Below, piece by piece: positions 53,949-63,488 of a DNA stretch of 64,000 bases. The position numbers were made by a program, and so were the translations under genes. The stretch's first letter is position 1, and the number at the start of each line of letters is the position of its first letter. The notes beneath the pieces are model-generated. The model made no database searches. It saw only the letters and a list, made by a program, of their open reading frames with translations, and was not told where the DNA came from. This DNA is from Pseudomonas sp. BN102 (GTDB taxonomy: Bacteria; Pseudomonadota; Gammaproteobacteria; Pseudomonadales; Pseudomonadaceae): NCBI RefSeq assembly GCF_029871245.1, contig NZ_SSON01000071.1:21936-85935 (forward strand). The letters are read 5' to 3'.

Positions 53949-54782
53949 ATGAGCAAGCTCCAAGACAAAGTCGCCCTGATCACCGGTTCCGGCCGTGGCA
54001 TCGGACGTTCTATCGCCCTGAAAATGGCCTCCGAAGGCGCCCGCGTAGTGGTCAACGACCTCGACCGTGAGCCGGCCGAAGAAGTGGTCGCGGAAATCAT
54101 CGCCGCCGGGGGCCAGGCCGTGGCCTGCGTCGGCAGCGTCACCGCGCCGGACTTCGCCGAGCGCTTCGTCAAGACCGCGGTGGACAACTACGGCGGTATC
54201 GACATCATCGTCAACAATGCCGGCTACACCTGGGACAACGTGATCCAGAAGATGAGCGACGAGCAGTGGTACGCCATCATCGACTGCCACCTGACCGCGC
54301 CGTTCCGCATCCTGCGCGCCGCCCAGCCGATCATCAGCGCCCTGGCCAAGAAAGAGGCCGCCGAAGGCAAGGAAGTGCTCCGCAAGATCGTCAACATTTC
54401 CTCCGGCGCCGCCGCCGGCAACCCGGGCCAGGCCAACTACTCCTCGGCCAAGGCCGGCATCCTCGGCATGACCCGCACGCTGGCCAAGGAGTGGGGCCGT
54501 CTGAAGGTCAACGTCAATGCCGTGGCTTTCGGCCTGATCGAAACCCGCCTGACCCAGGCCCTGGCCGGTGAGGACAGCAAGACCGTCAACATCGAGGGTC
54601 GCGAGATCAAGGTCGGCGTGCAGCAGGCCATGCTCGACGGCGCAGCTCGCAACATTCCCCTGGGCCGTGCCGGTAAGCCGGAGGAAGCCGCCGGCGCGGT
54701 GTACTCCCTGTGCACCCCGGAAATGGACTTCGTCTCCGGCCAGGTGATCTATTGCTCCGGTGGCGTCATCGCCAGCCTCTGA
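53949..54782 (+). CDS. SDR family 3-hydroxyacyl-CoA-type dehydrogenase
   Basis: A 277-residue short-chain dehydrogenase with the cofactor motif TGSGRGIGRSIA (about 13-24), NNAGYTWDN, catalytic NISSGAAAGNPGQANYSSAKAG (Ser about 148, YSSAK). It resembles the large-subunit SDR part of HSD17B4-like proteins. An insert KKEAAEGKEVLRK before the NISS strand and a long substrate loop (QALAGEDSKTVNIEGREIKVG) are typical of this subgroup. It closes the operon with a strong terminator 17 bases beyond. Confidence 0.9.
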   Translation: MSKLQDKVALITGSGRGIGRSIALKMASEGARVVVNDLDREPAEEVVAEIIAAGGQAVACVGSVTAPDFAERFVKTAVDNYGGIDIIVNNAGYTWDNVIQKMSDEQWYAIIDCHLTAPFRILRAAQPIISALAKKEAAEGKEVLRKIVNISSGAAAGNPGQANYSSAKAGILGMTRTLAKEWGRLKVNVNAVAFGLIETRLTQALAGEDSKTVNIEGREIKVGVQQAMLDGAARNIPLGRAGKPEEAAGAVYSLCTPEMDFVSGQVIYCSGGVIASL

Positions 54783-54798
54783 GTCCAGCACTCTCGGC

Positions 54799-54836
54799 AA
54801 GGCCGGCATACGGAATCCGTGTGCCGGCCTTTTTGT
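54799..54836 (+). terminator. Rho-independent terminator of the thiolase-MaoC-SDR operon
   Basis: GGCCGGCATACGGA pairs with TCCGTGTGCCGGCC (13 of 14 positions with one G-T), followed by five T. Confidence 0.9.
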
Positions 54837-54875
54837 TTGCGAACAGACCTGCGGCCTGCTTGGTGAGTGAATTGG

Positions 54876-55350
54876 CTATGTCTGCGTTAGTTGTTGCGGC
54901 GGGTACGACCCGAGCGACTCTCTGATGCGAATCAATGGCTTGATATCGTCTCCATAACGTTCGAGAAGACGTCGCCAGCCCAGGTAATTCACCCGGTACT
55001 TGGTCATCTCGCCATGGAAACGCCTCATCCAGGCCTTCAAGCGGCCGTGGTAGACGTGGACGTTCCGGATGTGGACAGCCCCGTCGACACGTCGCTTCTG
55101 GCGCAGGTTCACGCGATGGTGGGTAATGCCGTCGGCCTTGGCAAAGCTGTGGTAGATCGCCGCGCTGTCGGTGCACAGCACGGCTTCCGGATCCAGCTGT
55201 GGGCGTAGCGCGGCCACCACCTGAGCCGCATTAGCTGTTTCAGGTGGAAACCGCGTGCTGTCGCTGCGGTCACGCATGACCAGAACGGGAATCTGCTCGG
55301 CGGCGAAGCCCTTGCAAGGCTCCGATGGTGGATCGATGAAGCATGAACCA
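54876..55350 (-). mobile_element. 3' fragment of an IS1595-family transposase
   Basis: The minus strand reads EQIPVLVMRDRSDSTRFPPE (from about 55310), then LDPEAVLCTDSAAIYHSFAKADGITHHRVN, GAVHIRNVHVYHGRLKAWMRRFHG and YLGWRRLLERYGD. These are the C-terminal DDE/DDN(E) segments of ISXO2-like (IS1595) transposases, with the second catalytic Asp in CTDSA and a HIRNVH near the third position. About 150 of some 320 codons remain; there is no intact start, no N-terminal zinc ribbon and no visible inverted repeats. It is inactive. Confidence 0.82.
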
Positions 55351-55448
55351 CCCGCTACGATTCCCGGTCGTGCCTAGTGGAAGTATTTCAATCGCGAACG
55401 GATTCGCTCCCCACAGGAAAAGTCCCGGCGGACTCCCATATACAAGAA

Positions 55449-55474
55449 CGCCCGCCGGATCTCTCCGGCGGGCG
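55449..55474 (-). terminator. Hairpin after the aldehyde dehydrogenase gene
   Basis: Perfect 11-bp stem CGCCCGCCGGA/TCCGGCGGGCG with loop TCTC, 26 bases beyond the stop codon. The T tract on the minus strand is poor (TCTTGTATAT). Confidence 0.6.
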
Positions 55475-55499
55475 ACTCAGGGGGGCTGACGGACAACCC

Positions 55500-56909
55500 T
55501 CAGCGCTTGATCATCGCCGCCACCATCTGGCGTACCTGCTCGTTGAACGGCGGCCGCGTCAGGTCCGGACCGTCCTCGGTGCGGTACACCGGCTTGGGAT
55601 GGCTGAAGGTGACGAACCCGGCATGGCCCAGGTAGGTGCCCATGCCGCTGTTGCCGACCCCACCGAACGGCAAGCCCACGCCGGCATGCTTCGCCACGTC
55701 GTTGAGGGTCACCCCACCGGAAACCGTTCGGTCCAGAACGAATTTCTCCTCGGCCGCGTCGTTGCCGAAGTAATACAGCCCCAGCGGCCGCGGATGGGCG
55801 TTGATGTAGCTGACTACTTCCTGAATACGCCGGTAGGGCTTGGTTGGCAGCAGCGGGCCGAAGATCTCGTCCTGCATCACCTTGAGTTCATCGCCCGGAT
55901 CCAGCAGCAGGGTCGGTGTGAGCTTGTGGTGCGGCTGCCGGGAAAAGTCCTCGCCGGCGGGGTTCAGTTCGACCAGCTCGACACCTGCCTCACGTGCTTC
56001 GCGCAGGTAATCCCGGAGGCGCTCGAAGTGGCGGGCATTGATCACCGAGGTGTAGTCCGGGTTGTCCTTGAGGGTCGGGTAGTGCCTGGCCACCACCTCG
56101 CGGGCGGCGGCGATGAAGTCCTCCACCATTTCCTCGGGCACGAACACATGGTCCGGCGCCAGGCAGACCTGGCCAGCGTTCATCAGCTTGCCAAGCATGA
56201 TCTTGGTCGTCGCCGCCTTGAGGTCGGCGGAGCGCGAAATGATGGCGGGCGACTTGCCGCCCAGTTCCAGCGTCACCGGCACCAGGTTGTCGGCGGCGGC
56301 CCGCATCACGTGCTTGCCGATGCTCGAGGCGCCGGTGAACAACAGATGGTCGAACGGCAGACCGCAGAATGCCTGGCCGACTTCCGGACCGCCGGTGATG
56401 ATGGCGATCTCGTCTTCGGCGAAGGTGGCGCGGAACATCCGCTGCATCAGCTCGGCGCTCTTCGGGTTGTACTCGGACACTTTCACCATTGCCCGGTTTC
56501 CTGCCGACAGCGCACTGGCCAGGCCCATGATCACCATGCTGACCGGGAAGTTCCAGGCCGTGAGGATGCCGACCACGCCCAGCGGCTGGTAGTGGATCCA
56601 GGCCTCGCCGCGCTCGGTGGGATGCTGCTTCGGCTTCATCCATTCGGCGATCTGCGCCCGGGTCTGCTTCAGCAGACCCAGCGGCCCCAGCACATCCATG
56701 AGCCGCGTCAGGTCATGGCTGCGGTGGCCGAAGTCGGCGGCGGCCGCCTCGATGATTTCCTCCTGGTGGTCTACCAGCATGCCGGCCAGGCGGTCCAGCA
56801 GTTCGCAGCGTTGCTCGGCGGTCCAGTTGTCCTGGGCCAGGTAGGCGGCGCGCTGCCGGGCGAGAATCTCGCGCAAGCCGGCCGCTTCAGGTAATTCGAT
56901 CTTGCTCAT
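55500..56909 (-). CDS. calB: Coniferyl-aldehyde-dehydrogenase-like aldehyde dehydrogenase
   Basis: A 469-residue NAD(P)-dependent aldehyde dehydrogenase of the coniferyl aldehyde dehydrogenase subgroup, oxidising aldehydes to acids. Visible: GVVGILTAWNFPVSMVIMG (Asn of the active site), GPEVGQAFCGLPFDHLLFTGASSIGKHVM (cofactor), ELGGKSPAII (general base Glu) and NAGQVCLAPDHVFV (catalytic Cys). The ATG 56909 (MSKIELPEA) is preferred to an upstream ATG 24 codons earlier. calB is the nearest name, but specificity here may be for a terpenoid or other aldehyde, matching the Zn-ADH. Confidence 0.85.
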   Translation of the reverse strand: MSKIELPEAAGLREILARQRAAYLAQDNWTAEQRCELLDRLAGMLVDHQEEIIEAAAADFGHRSHDLTRLMDVLGPLGLLKQTRAQIAEWMKPKQHPTERGEAWIHYQPLGVVGILTAWNFPVSMVIMGLASALSAGNRAMVKVSEYNPKSAELMQRMFRATFAEDEIAIITGGPEVGQAFCGLPFDHLLFTGASSIGKHVMRAAADNLVPVTLELGGKSPAIISRSADLKAATTKIMLGKLMNAGQVCLAPDHVFVPEEMVEDFIAAAREVVARHYPTLKDNPDYTSVINARHFERLRDYLREAREAGVELVELNPAGEDFSRQPHHKLTPTLLLDPGDELKVMQDEIFGPLLPTKPYRRIQEVVSYINAHPRPLGLYYFGNDAAEEKFVLDRTVSGGVTLNDVAKHAGVGLPFGGVGNSGMGTYLGHAGFVTFSHPKPVYRTEDGPDLTRPPFNEQVRQMVAAMIKR

Positions 56910-57347
56910 GCTTGCCTCGTCATCGTCGGTGCCTTTGGCGCGGCCGCCGGTGCGACGGCAGTTGCCGAAGCTGCCAGACATATGGATCTGAGTGAATCAC
57001 TTGTTATTGTTTTCACTGCGGGGCTCCAGGTGGGAAAGCCGAGCTGATCCAGCTCGAAAGGGGTTCGTGCCGAATATAGGGAGCCGCTCCTTCTTAACTA
57101 CCACCCGAAATCGGTAGGTCCGCGGCATCGCGTGGACAGCGCGTTCGGGAGGAGCTGTTCGCCAACGCCGCGCAGATGCCCATCGCCGGACGTGTGGCAC
57201 CCGGCGTCCTGGCCTATGCCGCTGCGGCTAATGTGCACCTGCGCCAGCCTCGCCAACTGAACGCGTGCTGGCGGGCGCTCGTTTCCCTCTCGAATCGGAT
57301 CGATCGGTTTCGAGCCTGGAAACTCGGTCCGTGATCGATCCGTTTCG
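56910..57347. promoter_or_regulatory. Divergent intergenic region with direct repeats
   Basis: No gene supported over 561 bases between the aldehyde dehydrogenase and acyl-CoA dehydrogenase. Two near-identical 15-mers, GATCGATCGGTTTCG (57298) and GATCGATCCGTTTCG (57333), start 35 bases apart and the second abuts the palindrome at 57348. CTACC...GGTAG arms also occur around 57099-57118. Confidence 0.45.
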
Positions 57348-57366
57348 CCTACCCACCGTGGGTAGG
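57348..57366. promoter_or_regulatory. Perfect 19-bp operator-like palindrome
   Basis: CCTACCCAC-C-GTGGGTAGG, nine-base arms that are exact complements. It lies 105 bases before the acyl-CoA dehydrogenase ATG and recurs imperfectly upstream of the thiolase operon (51707) and as a half site before the MFS/ADH genes (49196). Probable target of a regulator coded outside the window. Confidence 0.65.
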
Positions 57367-57470
57367 ACTCCGCCGGCTTCCATGAACGCAAGATTTCTCC
57401 AATACCCGGACCGGTGGGCGCTTGCCCCACGGCCGCCGGCCGGACCTGCCACGCACATTGGAGAGCTCCT

Positions 57471-58610
<1,140 letters not shown>

Positions 58611-58672
58611 GGCAATCGATCCGGGCCGCACCGTGCGGCCCGATTTCGCCCAGTCGTTTCCAAGGAGTGAAG

Positions 58673-59248
58673 ATGAACGCACCAACCATTACCCGCCAAC
58701 TGCTGCACACCCGCGAGATCGTCTGCCGGGGTTACCTGCGCAGCGATGGTCTGCTCGATGTCGATGGTTGCATCCAGGACGTTCCCGCCGAAGCCAGCGA
58801 TCTGCCATTCCACCGGGTTGAGGCAGGTGATCCGGTACACGATATGCGACTACTCATGACACTGGATACGAACCTGCTCATCCAATCCATCACCGCAGTC
58901 ACCAGCGCCGGTGCCACGCCGGTCTGTGGCGCCATCGCCTCGGCGTACGCCAGCCTTGCCGGCTTGAAGATCGGTCCCGGTTTCAAGCAGGAGGTCAAGG
59001 CGCGGGTGGGCGGAACAAAGGGCTGCACCCATCTGACCGAACTGGTGGAACGCATGGCCAGCGCCGCCATGCAGGTGCGTTTCACCCTTGGTCGGGCGCA
59101 GCAGATGCACCTTCTGCCTGGCACCGAGCCGCCGGCCAGGAGGCACAGCTGGGTGCTGGATACCTGCCACGCCTATCGCCGTGATGGCGAGGTGGTCCGG
59201 CTCCTGGGCCTGGTCAGCGACACACCGGCGGGTCCTCCCAAGTCCTGA
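58673..59248 (+). CDS. DUF2889 domain protein
   Basis: A 191-residue protein of the DUF2889 family. Visible family segments are TREIVCRGYLRSDGLLDVDGCIQDV, VHDMRLLMTLDTNLLIQSITA, GCTHLTELVERMASAAMQ and the invariant-looking GTKGCTHL. The function is not known; these genes occur inside or beside acyl-CoA catabolic clusters, which suggests a role with CoA esters. GGAGTGAAG precedes the ATG. It sits between the acyl-CoA dehydrogenase (with a hairpin at 58622-58642 between them) and the ligase, in the same direction. Confidence 0.85.
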   Translation: MNAPTITRQLLHTREIVCRGYLRSDGLLDVDGCIQDVPAEASDLPFHRVEAGDPVHDMRLLMTLDTNLLIQSITAVTSAGATPVCGAIASAYASLAGLKIGPGFKQEVKARVGGTKGCTHLTELVERMASAAMQVRFTLGRAQQMHLLPGTEPPARRHSWVLDTCHAYRRDGEVVRLLGLVSDTPAGPPKS

Positions 59249-59300
59249 GCCACTTTTCAGCCGAACCCCGACCGCAGCGACTTCAAGAGCACAACAAGAA

Positions 59301-60848
59301 ATGGACAATCCCAGATACCTCGGCGATTTCGCCACCCTGACCCCGGAAAAGCCGGCCGTGATCAACGGCAGCACGGGGGAACAACTGAGCTTTCGCGAAC
59401 TCGACGAGCGCTCCAATCGCCTGGCCCGCTATCTGCTGGACGCCGGGCTGCGGCACGGCGATGGCCTCGGCATGTTCCTGGAAAACAATATCCGCTGTTT
59501 CGAGGTGTGCTGGGCCGCACTGCGTTCCGGCTTGCAGATTGTGCCGATCAATCGCTTCCTGACCCCGGAAGAGGCGGCCTACATCGTCAACGACAGTGGC
59601 GCCAAAGCCCTGGTGACATCCTGGGACCGCCGGGATACCGTCCGGGACCTGTCGGCGCTGATTCCAGACTGTTGCCAGCGACTGATGCTCGATGGCTGCA
59701 TCGAGGGCTGGACCTGCTACGAGGACGCCATCGCCGCGTTCCCCGCCGAGCGCCTCGAGGAAGAATGGCTCGGCGGCCTGATGCTCTACAGCTCGGGTAC
59801 CACCGGCCGCCCCAAGGGCATCTATAAGCCGATGCCGAAAGTCGCCGCCAATGTCGGCCTGCCGCTCAACCCGGTGTTCGCCCGCTGCAACTTCGACCAG
59901 GACTCGGTCTACCTCTCCACCGCCCCGCTCTACCATTCCGCACCGATCGGCAACGCCCTGGCCATCCAGTGCATCGGTGCCACCGTCGTCTTCATGGAGA
60001 AGTTCGATGCACTGCGCGCGCTGGAACTCATCGAGCACTATCGCATCACCCATAGCCAGTGGGTACCGACCATGTTCGTACGCCTGCTGCGATTGTCCTC
60101 CGATGAACGCAAACGCTACGACCTGACGAGCCTACGCATGGCCAACCATTCAGCGGCGCCCTGCCCTCAGGACATCAAGCGGCAGATGATCGACTGGTGG
60201 GGGCCGATCCTCATCGAGTACTACGGCAGCACCGAAACCGGGGCGGCGACCGTCCTCGACAGCCATCAATGGCTGCAGCACCCGGGCTCGGTGGGCCATC
60301 CCATCCCCGGCGTCACGCTGCACATCTGCGACGACGAGGGCAACGAGGAGCCCACCGGCACCGCCGGCCTGATTTACATCGAGCGGCCCGGGCCCGGTTA
60401 CCTGTACCACAATGATCCCGGCAAGACCCGCGAGGTACAGCACCCGCGCCAGCCCACCTGGACCTGCGTTGGAGACATCGGCTACCTGGATGAGGACGGC
60501 TACCTGTACCTGACTGATCGCAAGTCGTTCATGATCATTTCCGGCGGCGTCAACATCTACCCGCAGGCCATAGAAAACGCCCTGGTGATGCACACCAGCG
60601 TCGGCGACGTGGCGGTGATCGGCGTCCCCAACGCCGAGATGGGCGAAGAGGTCAAGGCCATTGTCGAACCCGCGCCGGGCGTTACCCCATCGGAGGCCCT
60701 GGCCTGCGACCTGCTCGCCTTTCTGGACGGTAAGATCGCCCGCTACATGATGCCGCGCTCCATCGAGTTCATGGATCAGCTGCCGCGCCTGCCTACCGGC
60801 AAGCTCTACAAGCAGCAACTGCGCGAGCGCTATTGGCCCAAGGGCTGA
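59301..60848 (+). CDS. AMP-forming acyl-CoA synthetase
   Basis: A 515-residue member of the adenylate-forming superfamily that would activate the free acid substrate to its CoA ester. Motifs: YSSGTTGRPKG (P-loop, about 163-173), YYGSTETG (adenine-binding), TCVGDIGYLDEDGYLYLTDRKSFMIISGGVNIYP (hinge Asp and Arg/Lys, about 391-424) and the C-terminal catalytic Lys in PTGKLYKQQL. It resembles the FadD13/crotonobetaine ligase-like group more than long-chain FadD. The ATG at 59301 follows CAACAAGAA, a weak site; last gene of the operon before a terminator. Confidence 0.92.
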   Translation: MDNPRYLGDFATLTPEKPAVINGSTGEQLSFRELDERSNRLARYLLDAGLRHGDGLGMFLENNIRCFEVCWAALRSGLQIVPINRFLTPEEAAYIVNDSGAKALVTSWDRRDTVRDLSALIPDCCQRLMLDGCIEGWTCYEDAIAAFPAERLEEEWLGGLMLYSSGTTGRPKGIYKPMPKVAANVGLPLNPVFARCNFDQDSVYLSTAPLYHSAPIGNALAIQCIGATVVFMEKFDALRALELIEHYRITHSQWVPTMFVRLLRLSSDERKRYDLTSLRMANHSAAPCPQDIKRQMIDWWGPILIEYYGSTETGAATVLDSHQWLQHPGSVGHPIPGVTLHICDDEGNEEPTGTAGLIYIERPGPGYLYHNDPGKTREVQHPRQPTWTCVGDIGYLDEDGYLYLTDRKSFMIISGGVNIYPQAIENALVMHTSVGDVAVIGVPNAEMGEEVKAIVEPAPGVTPSEALACDLLAFLDGKIARYMMPRSIEFMDQLPRLPTGKLYKQQLRERYWPKG

Positions 60849-60864
60849 GCTCTGTTCCCGTGAG

Positions 60865-60898
60865 CACAAAGCCGGAGTTCGTCTCCGGCTTTTTTGTG
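60865..60898 (+). terminator. Rho-independent terminator of the ligase operon
   Basis: Stem GCCGGAG/CTCCGGC (extended by CACAAA/TTTGTG pairing) with loop TTCGT, followed by six T. Confidence 0.92.
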
Positions 60899-61204
60899 GC
60901 TCATCGGGATTGCAGGGGTTGGTGTTGGGCTACACGGGATTGGCTATAACGTGTGAATTGTCAGAGTCCGCGCTTGCGGATACGACCCTCACCCGCGGCC
61001 TCTCCCCCAGAGAATGTTGGACCTCGCTGCACTCGGACCAACCTACGAAGTCGAGCTTCGGAAGGTGGGGCGGGCAGCGTTCCGCTGGAGCGAAGCGAAA
61101 CCCAACGTTTGGCGGCCTGATCCGGCATGCGTGCAGACGGGACTCTTAGTGGGTGAACGAACGATGCAGTGCGATTCACACCCTCCCACCCATCCACAAT
61201 GAGC
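60899..61204. other. Gap with a decayed dispersed repeat
   Basis: No gene supported. Around 61037-61110 there are segments ACCAACCTACGAAG and GCGAAACCCAACGTTTGG that resemble arms of the GTAGGTTGG family, but much diverged. Confidence 0.45.
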
Positions 61205-61232
61205 AAAAGAAAGCCGGGGCAATGCCCCGGCT
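61205..61232 (-). terminator. Rho-independent terminator of the CoA-transferase operon
   Basis: On the minus strand, AGCCGGGG/CCCCGGCT with loop CATTG is followed by TTCTTTTGC. Confidence 0.85.
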
Positions 61233-61253
61233 AGTTCTTGCAGTGTCAGTCCC

Positions 61254-62408
61254 TCACCCCAGGTTTTCACCGATGACGCCGGAATCGCGCCAGCGGCCGA
61301 TCTCCGCTATCGGCAGCCAGCCTTCCAGTGCCGCGTCGATGCCGGCCAGGGTAGCCGGCTGCGGCGCAGTGGGAACGGCCGGCGCGGTGCGGCTGAAACG
61401 CGGGGCCGGAGCGGGCTGCTGGATGCCATTGACCTCGACGAAGGTGCCACGGGCCTTGAGATGCGGGTGCTCCGGTGCCTCGGCGAAGGACAGCACCGGG
61501 GCGAAGCAGACGTCGGTTCCTTCCAACAGCGCGCACCATTCCTCCCGCGTGCGCCGCTTGAAGGCCTGGGCGAACAGTTCGCGGGCCTTGGGCCAGTTGC
61601 GCGGGTCCTGCTGCGCGCCGATGGCCGCCGGGTCAATGTCCAGCTGCTTGAGCAGCTCGGCGTGGAAACGCCCCTCGATAGGCCCCACAGACACGAGCTG
61701 GTCGTCCTTGCAGGCGTAGACGTCGTAGAAATGCGCGCCGGAGTCGATCACGTTGCTGCCGCGCTCGTTCTTCCATTGCCCACTGGCCACCAGGCCGAAA
61801 AAGCCCAGCGCCATGGAGGCGGTGCCATCGCAGATGGCCGCGTCCACCACCTGGCCCTGGCCGGACTGGCGCGCTTCCAAGAGCGCCGCGAGCATGCCGA
61901 TGGCCAGGTAGAGGGCGCCGCCGCTCATGTCGCCGAGCAGGGCCAGCGGAATGGAAGGCAACTGGCCCTTGCGGCCGATGGCATTGAGCACGCCGGTCAG
62001 CGCGATGTAGTTGATGTCATGGCCGGCGGCGTGGGCCAGCGGGCCGGTCTGGCCCCAGCCGGTGATACGGCCGTAGACCAGGCGCGGATTGACCTCCAGG
62101 CAGGCCTCAGGGCCCAGGCCAAGGCGTTCGGTGACGCCGGGACGGAAGCCTTCGATCAGGCCATCGGCATCCTTGAGCAGGTCCAGCACCAGTGCCACGG
62201 CCTGCGGATCCTTGAGGTCCAGGGCGATGGCCTTGCGGTTGCGCAGCATCAGGTTGTACTTGAACTCCTTCTTCACCCCCAGCTCAACGGCCTCACGCCG
62301 TTCTATGCGCAGTACGGTAGCGCCGAGGTCGGCGAGCAGGGTCGCGGCCATCGGGCCCGGGCCGATGCCGGCCAGCTCGATGATTTTCACTCCAGCCAAT
62401 GGTCCCAT
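61254..62408 (-). CDS. CaiB/BaiF family CoA-transferase, alpha-methylacyl-CoA racemase-like
   Basis: A 384-residue family III CoA-transferase/racemase. The start GPLAGVKIIELAGIGPGPMAATLLADLGATVLRIER (about 2-37), the stretch GRITGWGQTGPLAHAAGHDINYIALTGVL (with the Asp nucleophile in GHDINY) and DAAICDGTASMA match AMACR-like proteins, including the HxxxD arrangement used for 2-methylacyl-CoA epimerisation. That would fit a substrate with an alpha-methyl branch. Downstream member of an operon with the acyl-CoA dehydrogenase pair at 62463 and beyond. Confidence 0.9.
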   Translation of the reverse strand: MGPLAGVKIIELAGIGPGPMAATLLADLGATVLRIERREAVELGVKKEFKYNLMLRNRKAIALDLKDPQAVALVLDLLKDADGLIEGFRPGVTERLGLGPEACLEVNPRLVYGRITGWGQTGPLAHAAGHDINYIALTGVLNAIGRKGQLPSIPLALLGDMSGGALYLAIGMLAALLEARQSGQGQVVDAAICDGTASMALGFFGLVASGQWKNERGSNVIDSGAHFYDVYACKDDQLVSVGPIEGRFHAELLKQLDIDPAAIGAQQDPRNWPKARELFAQAFKRRTREEWCALLEGTDVCFAPVLSFAEAPEHPHLKARGTFVEVNGIQQPAPAPRFSRTAPAVPTAPQPATLAGIDAALEGWLPIAEIGRWRDSGVIGENLG

Positions 62409-62462
62409 AGTTCTCTCTCACTCTATCCAGGTTCGGGCACTGCCGGCGGCGGTGCCACAGGG

Positions 62463-63476
62463 TCAGGCCGCCTCGCCGGGCGACAGGTGGTTACGCACGA
62501 AATCGAACAGCGTGCTTCCCGCTTCCGCCAGCAACGCCTGTCCGAGTCGCTCGGCGCAGCGCAACTCGTTGCCTGGCGCCATGCGCCACTCGTGCAAGCG
62601 GGCGGCGAACAGACCGAGCGGATGCTCCTCGGTTATGCCGATGGCGCCCAGCACGGCATGGCCGATGGCGACAACCCGGCTAGCCGCCTCGCACGCACGC
62701 AGCTTGGCAGTCGCCGCCAGCAGCGGATCGGGCAGGTAGCCCTCGGCGGCACAACCCATGCGCGAAGCCAAAGCGGCGGAGCTGACCTGCTCGGCGAGCG
62801 CGGCCAATTCCTGCTGCACGGCCTGGAACTGGCCGATCGCCCTGCCGAACTGCCGACGATCGTTGGCGTACTCGACGCTGAGTTCCAGCACACGCTCCAT
62901 GGCGCCAGCCATGGCCACGGCATGCAGGGCATTGCAGAGGGTTTCAGCGTCCGCGTCCGGGCGCTTGAAGCGGAACAATGCCAGGTCCTCCGAGTACCAG
63001 GTCAGGGACGCGGATGCCTGGCGGCGATAGCTGCCGGCGACGACATGGGCGTCGGCGCGGGCCAGCAGCAGCCACTCGCCATTCCACTCCACTAGCACCC
63101 GCGATGCCAACAGGGCCCCTGGCACGTCGGCGCAGAACATGCCGCCCTCCGCAGTAGGTTCGGCCCTGGCCAGGGCGATGCAGGCGCCATCGTTGCGGTA
63201 GCCGGCCTCGGCCAGCAGCGCTCGAGCCATGGCGGTCTCGCCGAGCGGCAGGCCCAGGCCGGCCTTGCTGGCGGCAAACAGCATGTCCTGCACCAGGGCC
63301 AGGGAAAGTCCCGCGCCGCCCAGTGCCTCGGGCACCAGGGCATCGGTATAGCCGAGAGCATCGATGGCGCTCCACAGCTCGGCGGCGTTCTCGTCACGCT
63401 CCTGCTCGCGCAGGCGGTCCAGGGGGCAGAGGTCGAGCAGCGCGCGCTCGAACCCGTCGAAAATGGCGTCAGTCAT
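62463..63476 (-). CDS. Acyl-CoA dehydrogenase, small subunit of a second pair
   Basis: A 337-residue protein with the C-terminal acyl-CoA dehydrogenase helical domain (RRQFGRAIGQFQAVQQELAALAEQV, GHAVLGAIGITEEHPLGLFAARLHEW with a Glu in the catalytic region) and a shortened, poorly conserved N-terminal and beta domain. This resembles the beta subunit of heteromeric steroid-type dehydrogenases. Its gene begins 12 bases after the end of another acyl-CoA dehydrogenase gene (63489), so a complex is likely. Confidence 0.88.
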   Translation of the reverse strand: MTDAIFDGFERALLDLCPLDRLREQERDENAAELWSAIDALGYTDALVPEALGGAGLSLALVQDMLFAASKAGLGLPLGETAMARALLAEAGYRNDGACIALARAEPTAEGGMFCADVPGALLASRVLVEWNGEWLLLARADAHVVAGSYRRQASASLTWYSEDLALFRFKRPDADAETLCNALHAVAMAGAMERVLELSVEYANDRRQFGRAIGQFQAVQQELAALAEQVSSAALASRMGCAAEGYLPDPLLAATAKLRACEAASRVVAIGHAVLGAIGITEEHPLGLFAARLHEWRMAPGNELRCAERLGQALLAEAGSTLFDFVRNHLSPGEAA

Positions 63477-63488
63477 GATGTCTCCCGA

